This document shows, piece by piece, positions 25,132 to 38,019 of a stretch of 64,000 nt of DNA (position 1 is the stretch's first letter; each line of letters begins with the position of its first letter). The stretch comes from Hymenolepis diminuta. Its lineage: Eukaryota; Platyhelminthes; Cestoda; Cyclophyllidea; Hymenolepididae. The translations under genes were made by a program, and so were the position numbers. The notes under the pieces are model-generated. The model was given only the letters and a program-made list of their open reading frames with translations. It did not search any database and had not been told where the DNA came from. Where the stretch lies: contig CAADRB010000011.1 in NCBI GenBank assembly GCA_900708905.1, forward strand, positions 1,172,811-1,236,810, written 5' to 3'.

Positions 25132-28100
25132 ACTTAATACATATGTATGGCATTACAATTAGTTCACATGTGACAGAACATTTGATATGTTGAAAGCGTG
25201 TCCTAAACAGGGTTTATTATGTAACATATTATAGCCATGTGAGATAGAATGAAATGGGATAAGTATCTGTAAAGGTGTGAAAGATAGTCCAAGAAACATG
25301 AGGGCTAGGAAGCGACTATTTGGTCACAATGATCGATTTCGATTTGATTGATTATATCTCACTTTCTTACTCCTAATTTGTCCACTTTGCGCCCATTTTG
25401 ATCCACTTGCTGATCCGTACTGGCTGACGAGATTGCTAGCTTAGTCTACAACCAATTTCTCAATTCAACGTGTTCGGTGGCCTGTACATGGAAGAATTAT
25501 TCTTATGTGTAATGAAGTAGAATAAATACCAAGGAGTAAGAACTAATGGCCGGCAGCTGGTAACATCAAATGACGATTCAAGAGGGTAAGAGAGAGATGA
25601 GAGAGAGACGTAGAAGCCAGTAAATGACAAGCGTGTATCTGCTCCTATCGCCCCTTCCCCCTCTTAGGGTAATATAAACACATGGATTAATTTTGGGCAT
25701 TGTTACGGGGTGACTGAATCATGGCAGGGCTCATTCAAGGACCACTTATTAAACTTATCCCGCTTATTAAAACGGAGTACTTGAGGACTCACTATGGTGC
25801 TCTACGGGGTATTTGAGGTTGCAGCAGCAGGCATTATTAATGACCTATGGAAACATTTTGGAAACGCATAGGGATTTATCCTTCAAAATATTAAAATATC
25901 GAAATGGACTTACTTCATTTGAATTTGAGATTTATCGACTGATCTATCTTAATTCATTTTAAATTTTGTTGCGTCCAAAGTTCAAAGTTCTGAATTCATC
26001 CTTAGGTTTCTCAGTAATTTCTCAATGGTGATTAACCAGTTATAATTGAGAATTTGTGGTTAATCATGCCATCTCAATATATCCGCCGTTTTATATAGCC
26101 AATGAGCAGCTTGTGGCGCCTACAGAAGTTGTATTGAAAGAGACAAAGCATACTAAACCATTAGATGAATGAAAAGTTGGCAGTTTCATCCGTAGATTAT
26201 TACTGTTGCAATAAAAGTGGCAAAGTCACAAAGTTTTGCCCGTTATAATCTTGGAGAAGCATCTGAATGCCGAAAGCAGTAAAATGTACTGTTTATTTTA
26301 TTTAACTTCTGTATATATTCAGTTATTTAATTTTTCATACGTTACGTAGTCTTCCGATTTTACAAAGTCCGGATTTCTTTATGTGACTCCTGGCCTTGAT
26401 ATGCAGAGGTCATTGACCAGTTGCCATAAGTCATTGTTTGGTCAGGCCTTTTATTGTGTAGTTCAAACAAACTGGATTGCGTAAGGTAATTCAGCGTCTG
26501 AATATTGCACAATTTGTGGACGAACCATCACGCCGGAATAACCCTCGTGATCTTCATACATTTTTTAACTATTCTTCTAATTTTTATGTCACTTACCTTT
26601 TACCTGTTTAGATTTTTTCATCACTGCTATCTCCAATTTGAAGTTCTAGATTTATCACAAATTTTTAATAATATAACCTAGGGTAACAGTGCAATATTTC
26701 TAGATGTCTACCAAAGTAGCGCAGAAGTTTGCGGGCCTAAACATGGGATAGACTTTCCAACTTCGAGAGAAGTGGTTGGTGATCAACGTTATCTCGACTG
26801 TGGTCTCAATAAAAGCTCCTCATTAATCAGGACGATGTTGAAAAGTCAAGTTTAAAAAGGGGGATGTATTAATGAGCGGAATCATTTTTTAATTCCCTGA
26901 ATTTATAACGATTTACCAATTAGAATGGTTTCTCGGACACTGGATTTTCGTTTAACTTTATCACATCCAAAGACATGGAAATGAGTATGGCTTTGGAGTA
27001 TTATTGGATAATCAGACAGCTAGTCAACTCCATAAATTCTACCTCTATTTTATAATAATCTATAAGCGTTCTGTCTTCTTATTACTCGATCTGAGTAATC
27101 GTAGATACGGTATGCCACAGAGAATATGTAGCCTTGATTATATTAATAACTTTTTATAATTGTATCATATTTTATGAAATTACTTTATTAATCTAACCAT
27201 ATTAGTTTAAAGTGCTTTCAAAGGAGCACAAGCCTAAGCCTCTTATTTGTATTAAGCCTCTAATTGCCATGGGTTTTATTTATTCATATTTACTGTAACT
27301 CGTATAAACTCAGCAGGGCGATTGCTTAGCTAAAAACTGATAGTTAGAGTATTTTCTATTGCATATATATAGCCTATTTCTTTCATATGTCTCCATTCGA
27401 ATTTTACCCTTAGGCTCTGAAGCATAACACTACATATCACTATGTTCACCTATCATTGTTCTACCTCCATTCAGCATCCTGCTTATTAATTGACATAGTC
27501 AGTCAAGATACTGACTTTATTCTATATCTACGTTGCCCGTAATCATGATTCACTTATCCATTTTCATTCAGTTTATTGTTTTCCGCATGGCTGTGTGGAT
27601 AACTCATCCGTCGGCACTTAAGCAGTTTATCGACTTACTGAGTTTTACTTTCCCAATAAAATCACTTTTTCGACTCACCGTCTATGAAGTTGCCGCTCTC
27701 CGTTCTGCCCAAAAATATTTTGCCACTAACTTAGTCCAATTCCGATCCTGTGGTAGCTGAGTTCGTGCAGTTTAGTTTAGTTATTTTCTTCCATCTTACT
27801 TTTAAGATGATACCTCTTCTTCTATAATTGAGTCACTTTTGCTATAAGACCTTGCATTTTGTTAACATCACGCTCGCTCAGAACGCGCCACAATTTTAAT
27901 GCCCTGCAAAAAGACCAACCCATACCAGTCTTAAATATTACTCAAGAGAGGATGGTTGATGTTAAGGTAGTAACTTAATCTAAGTTAACAGCAAAAGCTA
28001 TTCTCATAACTCCTGCAGACGAATAAAAATTACAATTTAAGACAAAAATTTGAAGATATTATTAACGATTGGTACTTAATTAAAAATAAAAAAGAGAATG

Positions 28101-28236
28101 GATAAGGTAAAAATGCTCAAATACTCTTTGTGAAGGAGGGAATATGTTCAAATAGGAAGGAAGAAACAGGGGTAGAGAAAGACCAAGCTAAAAAATTAAA
28201 TTATTGAGGAATTCAGTTATGTGATACTGAGCTTAT
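25132..28236. other. Intergenic stretch without a supported gene
   Basis: AT-rich DNA with a GA-rich simple tract near 25585-25610. The open frame at 27533-27760 has no recognisable motif. This is the 3' flank of both the dead odd-skipped copy and the minus-strand NAD kinase. No confident polyadenylation signal for the kinase was identified. Confidence 0.3.
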
Positions 28237-31200
28237 TCAGCTGTTATTACTACTGCTCCGAAACTCATGAAAACGTTCGGGGAGAATTGCAGCCTCGTTA
28301 AACTCATTCTGCCGATGTCGAGCATTCCAGTTAAGACAGTTTGCCAAATCGCTAAACCAGTCGGCAACCTGAAAGAAGGTAAAAGTAAAGGTTATGATGG
28401 CCAAACGTGGAGTAATGGTATCATTAGAGCTCAATCACAGATTTATGTAAAACAAAACTTCCAGAAACAGAAAGCAGATATTATATTATAACCCAGACCA
28501 AGGCAAAAAAATCACTGTAGAAAAGCAACTAAAATCTATTAACAGAAATTTCAACAGGTGATAAAGAGGATAGGAGCAAAAAGATGCTACGAGCAGCTTC
28601 AAGGTATCGAAAAATCTTAATTCATCTTGTTTTTGGATTCGAGTTGTACAATATTCACTTAATAGGTAGTTCTTGTTTCAGAATTCTAATTTCATGATTT
28701 GGATTACTGAGCGAATTCTTGTTCAAGATGTCTAATGATGGTGAATCGTGCCATTTCAAATCGTTTTTATTCCTCCAAGGATCGAGAGAGCCGAATAACT
28801 TCCCTTATTAGCTTACTTGATCTCCACATAACAGACTAGAATTTGAGATAAATTCTAATCGAAAAATTGCACAATTTTTGTTTACCTTGAACATTTGATT
28901 AACAAATTGGTAGATTTCCTAGGCGTGTCCTAAACCAAACACTTCATTTTCCAAATTTAGTACTTCAAATGACCAAATTTGAAAAGCAAGCAAATAAAAA
29001 ACATGATTAAAGGTGATAATAAAAATATAAGCGAAACCGTCTATATACGAAAGACAATTGCACCTATGCAAAAACAGTAAATTAATAACAGTATACTGAA
29101 TACTACTTAAAACATATTCAAAGCATGAAATTTTTGAGGAAAAACAGTTTTCCAATCGAAAGAAGTGACTGATATGCATAAACCTCCCTCAAACACTAAT
29201 AATATTAGGGATTAAGTAGCATAGATATGAAAAATGACAAGAAATTACTTATCTCATTAAGAGCACGAACTTCTGAGAAATACAGTTGACCGAGAGAACC
29301 CTTAAATATTACTAATATTAAGGATTAGGCGGTATAGTATAAACAATAGCTAACCGGACTTTCGCTGCCAAAACATGGAACAGGATAGCGTGAGGCAGTA
29401 AAGATCACCCGATCGTTCTTATGGATGATATGGTGATGTCGAAGACGTCCATCATTGGAGAGATGAACACACTGAGCTCGAGCATCCGGAGCAATGAAGA
29501 CTTCCAACTGGGAACAGAAAGGCAGTACAAGAGGTCGACAACTCAAGGAATGTGCATTGATTGGTGTGACAAGGATAGCAGGAACGGAGGGATGGATTAT
29601 GGAAGCGCCTGAGGACATGGAATAAGCGGTACTGCCTGTTGGTGTGGAGATGATCAAGCCTGAAAGACAATGAAATATCCTATTATAGAATGGTCATTAC
29701 GTTAAATACAATATTGAGAGATTCAAGAAATTCGTGACGCGAATAATAAATATACTGCATCTAATCCTGCGTTAGATTTAAACTTTGGTCCTGAAAAACT
29801 TCCCTATAGACACAGCGACCCAAGTATGACCACCTTTTCCTGCCGTTAAGTATATCTTGTTTGTATACACAATTACAAAATGTACTAAAAGATCTAGTCA
29901 ATACATGTTGTCGCTGAGTCGTTATGCACAGTAGTCAATGTTTCATTTCAAAAGAGTCTACTAAAACTATATAAACCTCTCTGTTTCATTTGAAAACACA
30001 ACTCAAAAGCATCAATAACTTTCAAAACAGCAGTGTCTGGAGGTCGAAATAAAAGTTCGTTCCCTTACATCCGAAGTGAAATGGGCAATTTTAGGAAATA
30101 GAGCATTCATGAGTTATTTCAATGACAGGGATTAATAACTTTTCAAGTTTTAATCGCGGGGAAGCATTTAAATAAGAGAAACAGCAAAGGAGTAACGACT
30201 GAATTGAGGCAGTGAAGAGGCAGATAATGAAGCCAAGGTATCAAGTGACTCACTTTGTTTGAATTATGAAAGCAGTGAATTGTACATGCCCATACAAACT
30301 ACAAGTTTACTTTGTATTGACTTAATGTTGACTCTTCACGATTTGACTCCCAGCTTTTTTGGTGGGATTATATCCGTGATATTTAGAGCTTGTTGATCCC
30401 TTGATTTAGTTTGGGTCATATTATCATTCTTGACCAGAACTAACCAGCACACTTTTAAAGCAGTCTTGCCTGTCTGGACCATACCAAGCGATACTAAAAA
30501 TAACTAAAAATATTTCAAGGATTTAAAACTCTAACTTGCCCTCTTTACTAGAAGTTTGTTTAAGAGGCTCAGATGGATTGTCATGAGTAAAGAGCCAACA
30601 ATGTCGATTCCTGCCTCTAAAAGCATATATCCCTTCGAGCTATCGATGATATCACTGTGCAACACGCATAATGATCACTAAGAAAATTGTTGGATAAAAA
30701 TGAATAATTTTTATACAAGAAAGATTAACAATTTATTGTTGATTAATCATAAAATTGTCAATCTTATTAAAATGTACTAAATTGCTTATTAGTTTCCAAG
30801 ATAGACTACAAAAGACCAGAACTCAATGATAACATGTGATTACCGAAATGGTAGGCTTTATTCCAAAATTCTGCAAGACAACGACCCTGAAATTTAACAA
30901 ATATGCCAATTTTATAAATAATTAACAATTAATTTTTAATTTAATTTTAGCACTTGGCTAAAAGTGTTCGTTTTTAGCCAAAAGAAAACCATTACTGAGA
31001 CAGTTGACATTTCACAAATTGACTACTATATCAAGTATGCTTCAGCGGACTAAAATTCAGCTAGAACGCTTGCTCACGTTCGTTTGCTTCATTCAAAACA
31101 AATTTTATGTAAATTTTAAGACATTTGGCCTGTCTAGACGTCACTTTAAACGAACAATTAATAAAATTTAGAAAGAATGAAGTGGTAAAAATGAACTCCA

Positions 31201-34200
31201 ATTGATCAAAGTCACTTTAATATTTACTGAAATCAATAGTGAGGAAAAACTGTATGTTTCATTAAAATCGAAAGTTCACAGTAACATATGGAGTAGATGA
31301 AATGAGACTTGCTTCAGAATTGCATATATGTGAATGATTGGAGACGATCCTAAAACATATTACTACTAGGTTAGTAAAAAACCTCGCTAAACAACGTACG
31401 TATGCACTTTAAATGAGTCAATGTCAATAATATAATCAAATCAAAACTGCTTAACTATTTTAGCATATATGCAAGAATCGCAAAAAGCGTTCCCGTAGGA
31501 TCTTTTAAATATTACTTACTGCATCTGAAGTACTGTAACCACAATTAGTCTCAAACCAAAAACCCATCCATCTTGACAACAATAACAACAGTACTCACCA
31601 TCGCCTTGAAAACGAGCAACCTCTTTACCATCGACACATAGGATTAAAGTGGCAAGATAGGGGCAGATTCCACGGGTGAAAGTCGCTTCATTCAGAATCT
31701 ACAAAGGAGATACCATAGAGAGCTTAATTTTAAGGTTTAACAGAAATCCTCAGAATGCATAAAACAAAGTAAAGCAATTTGAGGGAACGCTAAAAGAAAG
31801 CTGTGGTATCCTGGCTCTCAGGGTCGGACCACATCATAAATTCCCTTAGAGACACTGTGACTTCCTTCTACCGTTGTGTCCCTCTAATCAGTTGTATTTA
31901 ACACAATATAATGAAATGTGATCCAGACTAAAGTGCTGTGTGTGAGGTAAGTAGTTCCCAATACGCCAAAGAAACGCACCAGCGATTTCAATAGGACTAA
32001 AGAAAATTGGAAACACCGGGAATCATTCCCTTAAATTTGATTCTTGGCATAACTTATAATTGTAAGCATTCATATGTAAGACTAGTTGGTTTTCTGTAAT
32101 GAATAAATATTTGCATCGTTAATGGAGCCACAATGTGAAATGATCAACAAATTTGGTACATACTTCAAACAGATCAGTATCAGAAAGCGTCTTTGAATCA
32201 GTATTTCCTTCTGGAGCTATGACATTATCAATATAATTTCATAATGGGGGAGGCTTACGTGACAGGATTTTGAAATCGCCTGGGAGTCTAAGGAGCTCAG
32301 AGCATTGCAAGAGGCAGAACATAACGACGACCCATTGCCTTGAATCACTTGACAGCAGAGCCGATTTCGCAGAATGCAGGGGCCACCCTCTATGAGATTA
32401 AAACTAAGGTATAATATCAGACTAGCAGATTCATTCATTTTTTATCATTGATATAAGCCACCTAGCATGTTATTGAAGAATTAGAAATAGATTAAGCAAT
32501 CAACCTCGCCAGCCACCACAGATGCACTTGTTAGCACGCAGACCAACCATAAAAATATGGACGTAATAGGACCGATGAGAAGCTTGAACATGAGAAATAT
32601 TCAACTAATGGCTCATGTTGCTAGATACGGAAGGGACTATCTTGGTGAAATAGTCGCTGTCTCTTACTATTGTACTTTTCAATGCTTCCCAGTCCATTTG
32701 TTCAATGTTTCTTCCTCTTGTTGACTTTCGTGTTTTTTCATCCTAAATTGCTGTTCAGTAAATACTTATTCAGACCACTTTCCTGTATATGTGTTGACAT
32801 AATTCCAGTGAAACTGACGTGTTATATTAATTTAAATACTTTAATTAGACAACTCAGACGGAAAAGTGAAATGAAAATATCTAACGATAAAAATAGACAA
32901 CAGTAACCAGTGTTTATGTGACCTATTTATATCCAACAGCATTACCAAAACAAAAATTGGTCACTGCATGAAAAAAAACAATAAAGGAGTACGATCAAAA
33001 TTTTCAGTAATTAGAAAAAATTTTGATCGGCCTAGATTGCGGTAGTGCTTAACCAAATATATATCATGAGAAACTACTACATATCCGAAAGTGCCGATAA
33101 ATCAACTTACCAGAATAAAATTTCTTAATTAGGAACGGAAAGTGAGCAAAATTGAAGGGGGTGAGAAAACCCAGAGTACCCATATAGAATGATATAACAG
33201 GAGGAACGGTATCCTAGAAAATTACGAAAACAAAAGAATTAATAATCAATGCACAGACAATATAGGTACTAGGTTGTTCAAATTTAGAAATAACCCATCG
33301 GTTATCGGAGAAAAAATTTAACCTTGAATATTGAAGCTACATGAAGCAGCGTTCCGTCTCCTCCCATGCAAATAATCATGTCAGTGAGCTCTGGTTCATT
33401 AGCTATTTGATTATCGAACTCGATTACACCGCTCTCAGAGTTGACTATTTTGGTATCTGATTGCCATATCTGTTCGGGATTATTTACGACATCAGCTAAT
33501 TCAGGTGGTAAACAGATTTCTTTGGGTTTTAGAGAAATGGCATTTCGATCACCAGAAGAGGGAGGCCTTTCTTGTCGAAGATGGGCTGCAAGAAAGGGAC
33601 GGAAATCCTCATCTTCCATAAGAGCATCAATACTTGGCTTTTCCAAAAATATGTAAGAGTCAAAATACTAGAATAGAAAAGAAATATCAAAAATGTAAAA
33701 ATAATAAAGCTAAGTAAAAAAAATAGTTTAAGATATTAAACCCTAAGCAAGAAGTAGACCACAGCTTTCAGTCCCGAAATTACTGAAGGGGCGTTCATTT
33801 TGTGAATGATGAGAATATTCTTTGACCAGTGATTCCACTTTAGCCAGTAAGCATGATCATGTTTTCTCAAGCTGAAAATGATTATTTAATTAGGAAAAGT
33901 GATTACCTGAAAGAATGGTGGAGACACACACCCTCCGACATTTCGGTTATGCAGTGCACAAGTTTATCCAACCCTCCCGATTCAACAAGGTCACTTAATA
34001 CATGCAAGAATACTTATTATAAAGAGATAGTTATAAAATTGATGAAAGGTAATCAAATGGAATATATTGATAACTTTAAAATAAATTTTAAAAAGTTTTA
34101 CCGTTAGATTTTAAGAGATGGGCTCTATTTTTTGAAATGTACTTAACTTACATCCTTTTAATGCACATCTTGTATAAATGAACAGAAATATGAAAATGGA

Positions 34201-35567
34201 GAAATAACCCCACTGATACACCAGCTACTAAAAATTTACTTACGTGTATTAATAATTGAAATGGTCAAAGTTAAGGATAATTTAATGACTTCAGAAAGCA
34301 TACATCTCTTCATAAAAACAAAGAAATTTAGTTAAAATACAATTTTGCAGAAGTAGCTGTAAGTAGACATTAGTCTTCATAACGCTCTGCCTACATGTTC
34401 TCAAGCTATTACATCATTTAACCTATACGTTCATTCAGATTATCAATATTGAAAGTAGAATATAAAGGTAGTAGGTATCTATTAACAGCTAGCAATTCGA
34501 AACGACAAGAAGTCGGTGTTATGACTCAAACCACCATATCAAAATAAGATGCACTTTTTCTTGTTGATTGATCGATTTCTATTATGCTCCATTTACAATC
34601 GAAATATGAATGAACTCTTTTGAACGAAAAGAAATTACAAGAAATGGGAATTAAAAGTGAAAAATAAAGAATTAAGCGCATAAGATTCTTTTCTGAGGTG
34701 GAGGGAGGTAGGAGCATTATTTTCTTATATGTAGCACGCCCATTCGCAGATTTAGTTGTCTATTCGTCTTTGTCCCGAGGAAACCGGAAGACGAAAAGAA
34801 AACCATCAAGTAGCATATGAAGGTAATATTTTAATAATTTCTTTGGCGTCATTGCGCTGCATCGGGGGACCAGAGACTGTTCATGAGTGAGAGGGCTATG
34901 ATGAATAGAACACAAAATAATAAAAATCGGGACAATTTAAGGAGTGATGTCCTTCAAAATTTGAGGAATCAAGCCCTGGTCAGAATTGTTTTTCACAGTG
35001 AGTCGGTCTCCAAGTCTTAGATATTGCCATCATCCCGCTTAGTGAGAATGGCAGCTGCCCATTGGCGGTTCAACCGATAATTGCGGCTATAAGCAGGATT
35101 GTCCACACTACTGCAGCGCTTTAGGTTGCACTTTGTTATTTAAATAGTCACATCTCCGCACAAATCCTGAACTCTAAGTTTTGCTGTGGGCTGGATTATC
35201 CTAACACAACGAGAGATGAATAATTTATTTATCGGGATAAAATTAGACAAAATGAGGAGTTAGACCGTATATTTAGGTCCGTAAAGAGCCTACCTGGTGG
35301 GTAGAGGTAAATACTCTGTTTGATGTCGGTGAGAGTAGAATGACATCGAACCACTGGTATGTTTCAACTTCAGTGGGTCCGGAGGTGGCAGGATAGAACT
35401 GACCTGTAGGAGAATCTGGTTAGTATAAATAATGGATAAGCGACTTCGGCAACATGTAGGCACCTGTTGCATCATCTTACCAAGTTCTTCGCATTCGCAG
35501 ATTCGGGAATAGGAGTCTGACAGGTTTCATATTCGTCCGGGAATTGGATAAGGTTCAGGTCATTGAT
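28237..35567 (-). CDS. NADK: NAD kinase (ATP-NAD kinase), cytosolic NADK type
   Basis: The enzyme phosphorylates NAD to NADP. Minus-strand exons, 5' to 3': an upstream one ending at 35481 (start unresolved), 35403-35294, 33871-33742, 33667-33323, 33213-33111, 32389-32259, 31698-31599, 29659-29355 and 28368-28237 with the stop. All junctions from 35481 downstream agree in phase. Diagnostic segments are KNILIIHKM (start of the kinase domain), [19 protein letters not shown] (the GGDG nucleotide-binding motif), [28 protein letters not shown] (the NE motif), [20 protein letters not shown] and, at the end, [15 protein letters not shown], which matches the animal NADK C-terminus. The N-terminal part ([17 protein letters not shown]) is family-poor. 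The initiator Met is not resolved. Introns contain copies of repeats B, C and D. A possible 27 bp microexon lies at 32190-32164. Confidence 0.93.
28550..28800 (+). repeat. Interspersed repeat D, copy 2 (in the last NADK intron)
   Basis: It shares TTTTTGGATTCGAGTTGTAC and the following AATATTCACTTAATAGGTAG with 19250-19300. Flanking similarity is weaker. It is non-coding. Confidence 0.5.
30110..30430 (+). repeat. Interspersed repeat B, copy 3 (in a NADK intron)
   Basis: Landmarks shared with 20040-20350 are GAAGAGGCAGATAATGAAGC, GGTATCAAG, TTCACGATTTGACTCCCAGC, GGTGGGATTATATCCGTGAT and AGAGCTTGTTGAT. It lies in the 1.9 kb intron between NADK exons 31599-31698 and 29355-29659. Confidence 0.5.
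30785..30960. repeat. Interspersed repeat C, copy 2 (in a NADK intron)
   Basis: GAACTCAATGATAACATG, ATTACCGAAATGGTAGGCTT, TATTCCAAAATTCTGCAAGA and TTTATAAATAATTAACAATT follow the order of copy 1 at 23390-23500. No integrase fragment is attached here. The order D, B, C in this gene matches the order in the odd-skipped region. Confidence 0.45.
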
Positions 35568-38019
35568 TCAGACTGGGCACACGAGGGTGATAGTTTTATT
35601 TGTTTCGGAGCACTCCTTGGAGATGCTCTCCTGGAATGAAGTCTCTCATCGAATCGATCCGTAGAGTCGCACAGCTTTACTAGAAGCGTTAGGTACTGAG
35701 GGAGACGATGGCCGGAGCCAATATCGACTTGGAACCCAAATGGTTTGCATTCAATACTTTAGTTAATTTATTTTCTAAAATTAACATTAGCATGCATTGA
35801 TGTATCACAGTTCTGTCTCGTCTGTTAATATTCTCTTGTTCGGAGTCTGCCTCGTTAAATCGCTCATAGATTGTCGACCATTTTCTTTACATTTCTGACG
35901 GCGACGTCTTCGGGAGGGACAGCATTGGTGATAGGGTCATTCCCCGCAAAATCAACATCTTGGGAGTGATCGCTTCTGAAATTTGTTAAATGATTTCGTA
36001 TAGAGAAGCGGGTCTCTTCGGTCGATGGATGATCGGTCATTTTCAGGTTCTTTCAGGTTGAGCACTTGCAGTTTACGACCCTGCAGCAGATTTGAGCCCA
36101 AGACGATAATTCTGAACTAGATTGTAAACCATGACATAGGGTTTCTTATCTAAGAGGGACAGAAGTGTGAGTCGAATCACAGCATTGCAAGGAGATTAAA
36201 GAGCATGAATGGATACGAAACACCTGAACTCACCTTCTTTGAGAGAAAAAAATTGCAAAATAGTACAAAGTTGGCTAACGATAAGTACATAATACGTATG
36301 ACAACTTTTAAGCACTTAAAGCGTCTGCCGAAGAGAGAGCTATTGTCACCAACGACCGAATCTAACTTACTGATCGTGTTTCACAAATTAGGTGGCTGGG
36401 ATCCATCGGATAAAGATAGGCAAAATATGGGTCGTGGCCACCCCTGTTAAATTTATGAAGCGGCATGGTAATTCGGGTAGCGTGGAGAGAGATCTGCTTA
36501 CGCTGTTTTCATAAATATCACAGTATTGAGCTTATCATTCTGAAAAAGTTTCACCCATAAGAGGATAACGATGAAAGATACCTACGATTTTTACGTAATC
36601 TTCAGAATTCTTTATCGACGTTGAGATATTCACCTGGGGGAAACTATTTCTCACGATTGAAGAGGTCGCCAATACTAATACGATCTGCTCTTCTCTAGAG
36701 GATGTCTGCCACATATAAGAAAATATTTCCCCCTAAATAATTCATACCTGTAAGAATAGTTATTTTCCACCTTTTGTCACCTTATATTCGTATTTATTTA
36801 TTTCAGTTACGGTAGTAAATAGCGCATAATATAAATCGACCTATCAATGTGAAGACGTGCCTCTTATTTTGGTACGGTGGTTTGAATTGTTTCATATTGC
36901 AGTATTATCGGGCTGCATTTGTAAATCGTACAGTTTCTCAGGAAAACTTATAGTGGGTTACGGTATCGTAACCAACTTTTAGATTTTCTAAGAAATTGGC
37001 CTGGTTGTAAATACAACCCGGCAACACAAAGCAACCCTAACCGTCACGAAAAGAAGACACAAGTTTTGTGCATTTTCAGGCCAATTTGCAACAGCAATAT
37101 AAATAAACTCTTTCAATTAAGAGGGAATTAAAAGAAGCGAGAATTAAAAGGTGGAAAATAAAGAATGTTACGTGCGTGATTAGTTTCTGGAAAAATATTG
37201 TCTTTTTAAATGTAGCAAATAGATATGCATTTTAGAGGCCGTCTTTCTTGTATCGAAAAAAACCCAGTGAGTCCTGTGAAGGTTGGTTACATCAGATTTA
37301 CACCTTTTAATAATAAAAATGTAACTTAAATGGGCGTCTTTTTTCGTTGATTTAATCTGAAATAAAGCGAAGTACACTTAAAACGAAACTAATTACAAGA
37401 CCGATGAGATTGAAGTTAATAGTTTGGGGATAGAGCACGAATAACTGATAAATAAAATGTCCTAATAAATCCGCTAAAATTACGGTGTTCTATCTTGTCT
37501 TTAACGACTGCTGTTAACATTTTCTATGATGGCGGCAAATTAAAGTAATGTAGAGGGAGCGGAATTTTAAAAGACCGATTATTCTCTAAACACATTAATT
37601 TATAAAAAGGAGAAAGCTCAAATGACATAAATTGATTTTACATATGCCTTCATGTTATTTTTGACAGAAAAAAACAAATAAATTTCAGAATTATCAAAAA
37701 TAGGTAATAACATTACTATTCATGAACATAGACTTCATACTTTCAGGCGGCCAACTCAGAAAGTGATAAAAACCTGAAACTTGGAATCATGATGAATTTT
37801 TTATTAATAAAACCATTTTGATAAAAATAACTAGTAATATTACAATATTTGTCAAATAAATGAGGATGATCAACATTAGTAATCAATTAAAGTTTTAATG
37901 AATCAACAATCAATTTCAAGGTAAGATTATTTGGCATGTTTTTGTCGGTCTCGGCCATTGATGTCCAAAAGCAGACCTGTTATTATTTTTGAAAGTCTCA
38001 ATACGGATAATATCGGATT
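35568..38019. other. Spacer between NADK and the Rho gene; possible 5' NADK sequence
   Basis: 35580-35760 is GC-richer and, on the minus strand, contains an ATG-initiated frame (MQTIWVPSRYWLRPSSPSVP at about 35759-35700) with a nearby donor (CTTCTA|GTAAAG) and an acceptor (CATTCCAG) near 35630. This could be the 5' end of NADK, but frames could not be joined without a stop. The plus-strand open frame at 36205-36450 shows no known motif. 36480-38019 is AT-rich with nothing recognised. Confidence 0.3.
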
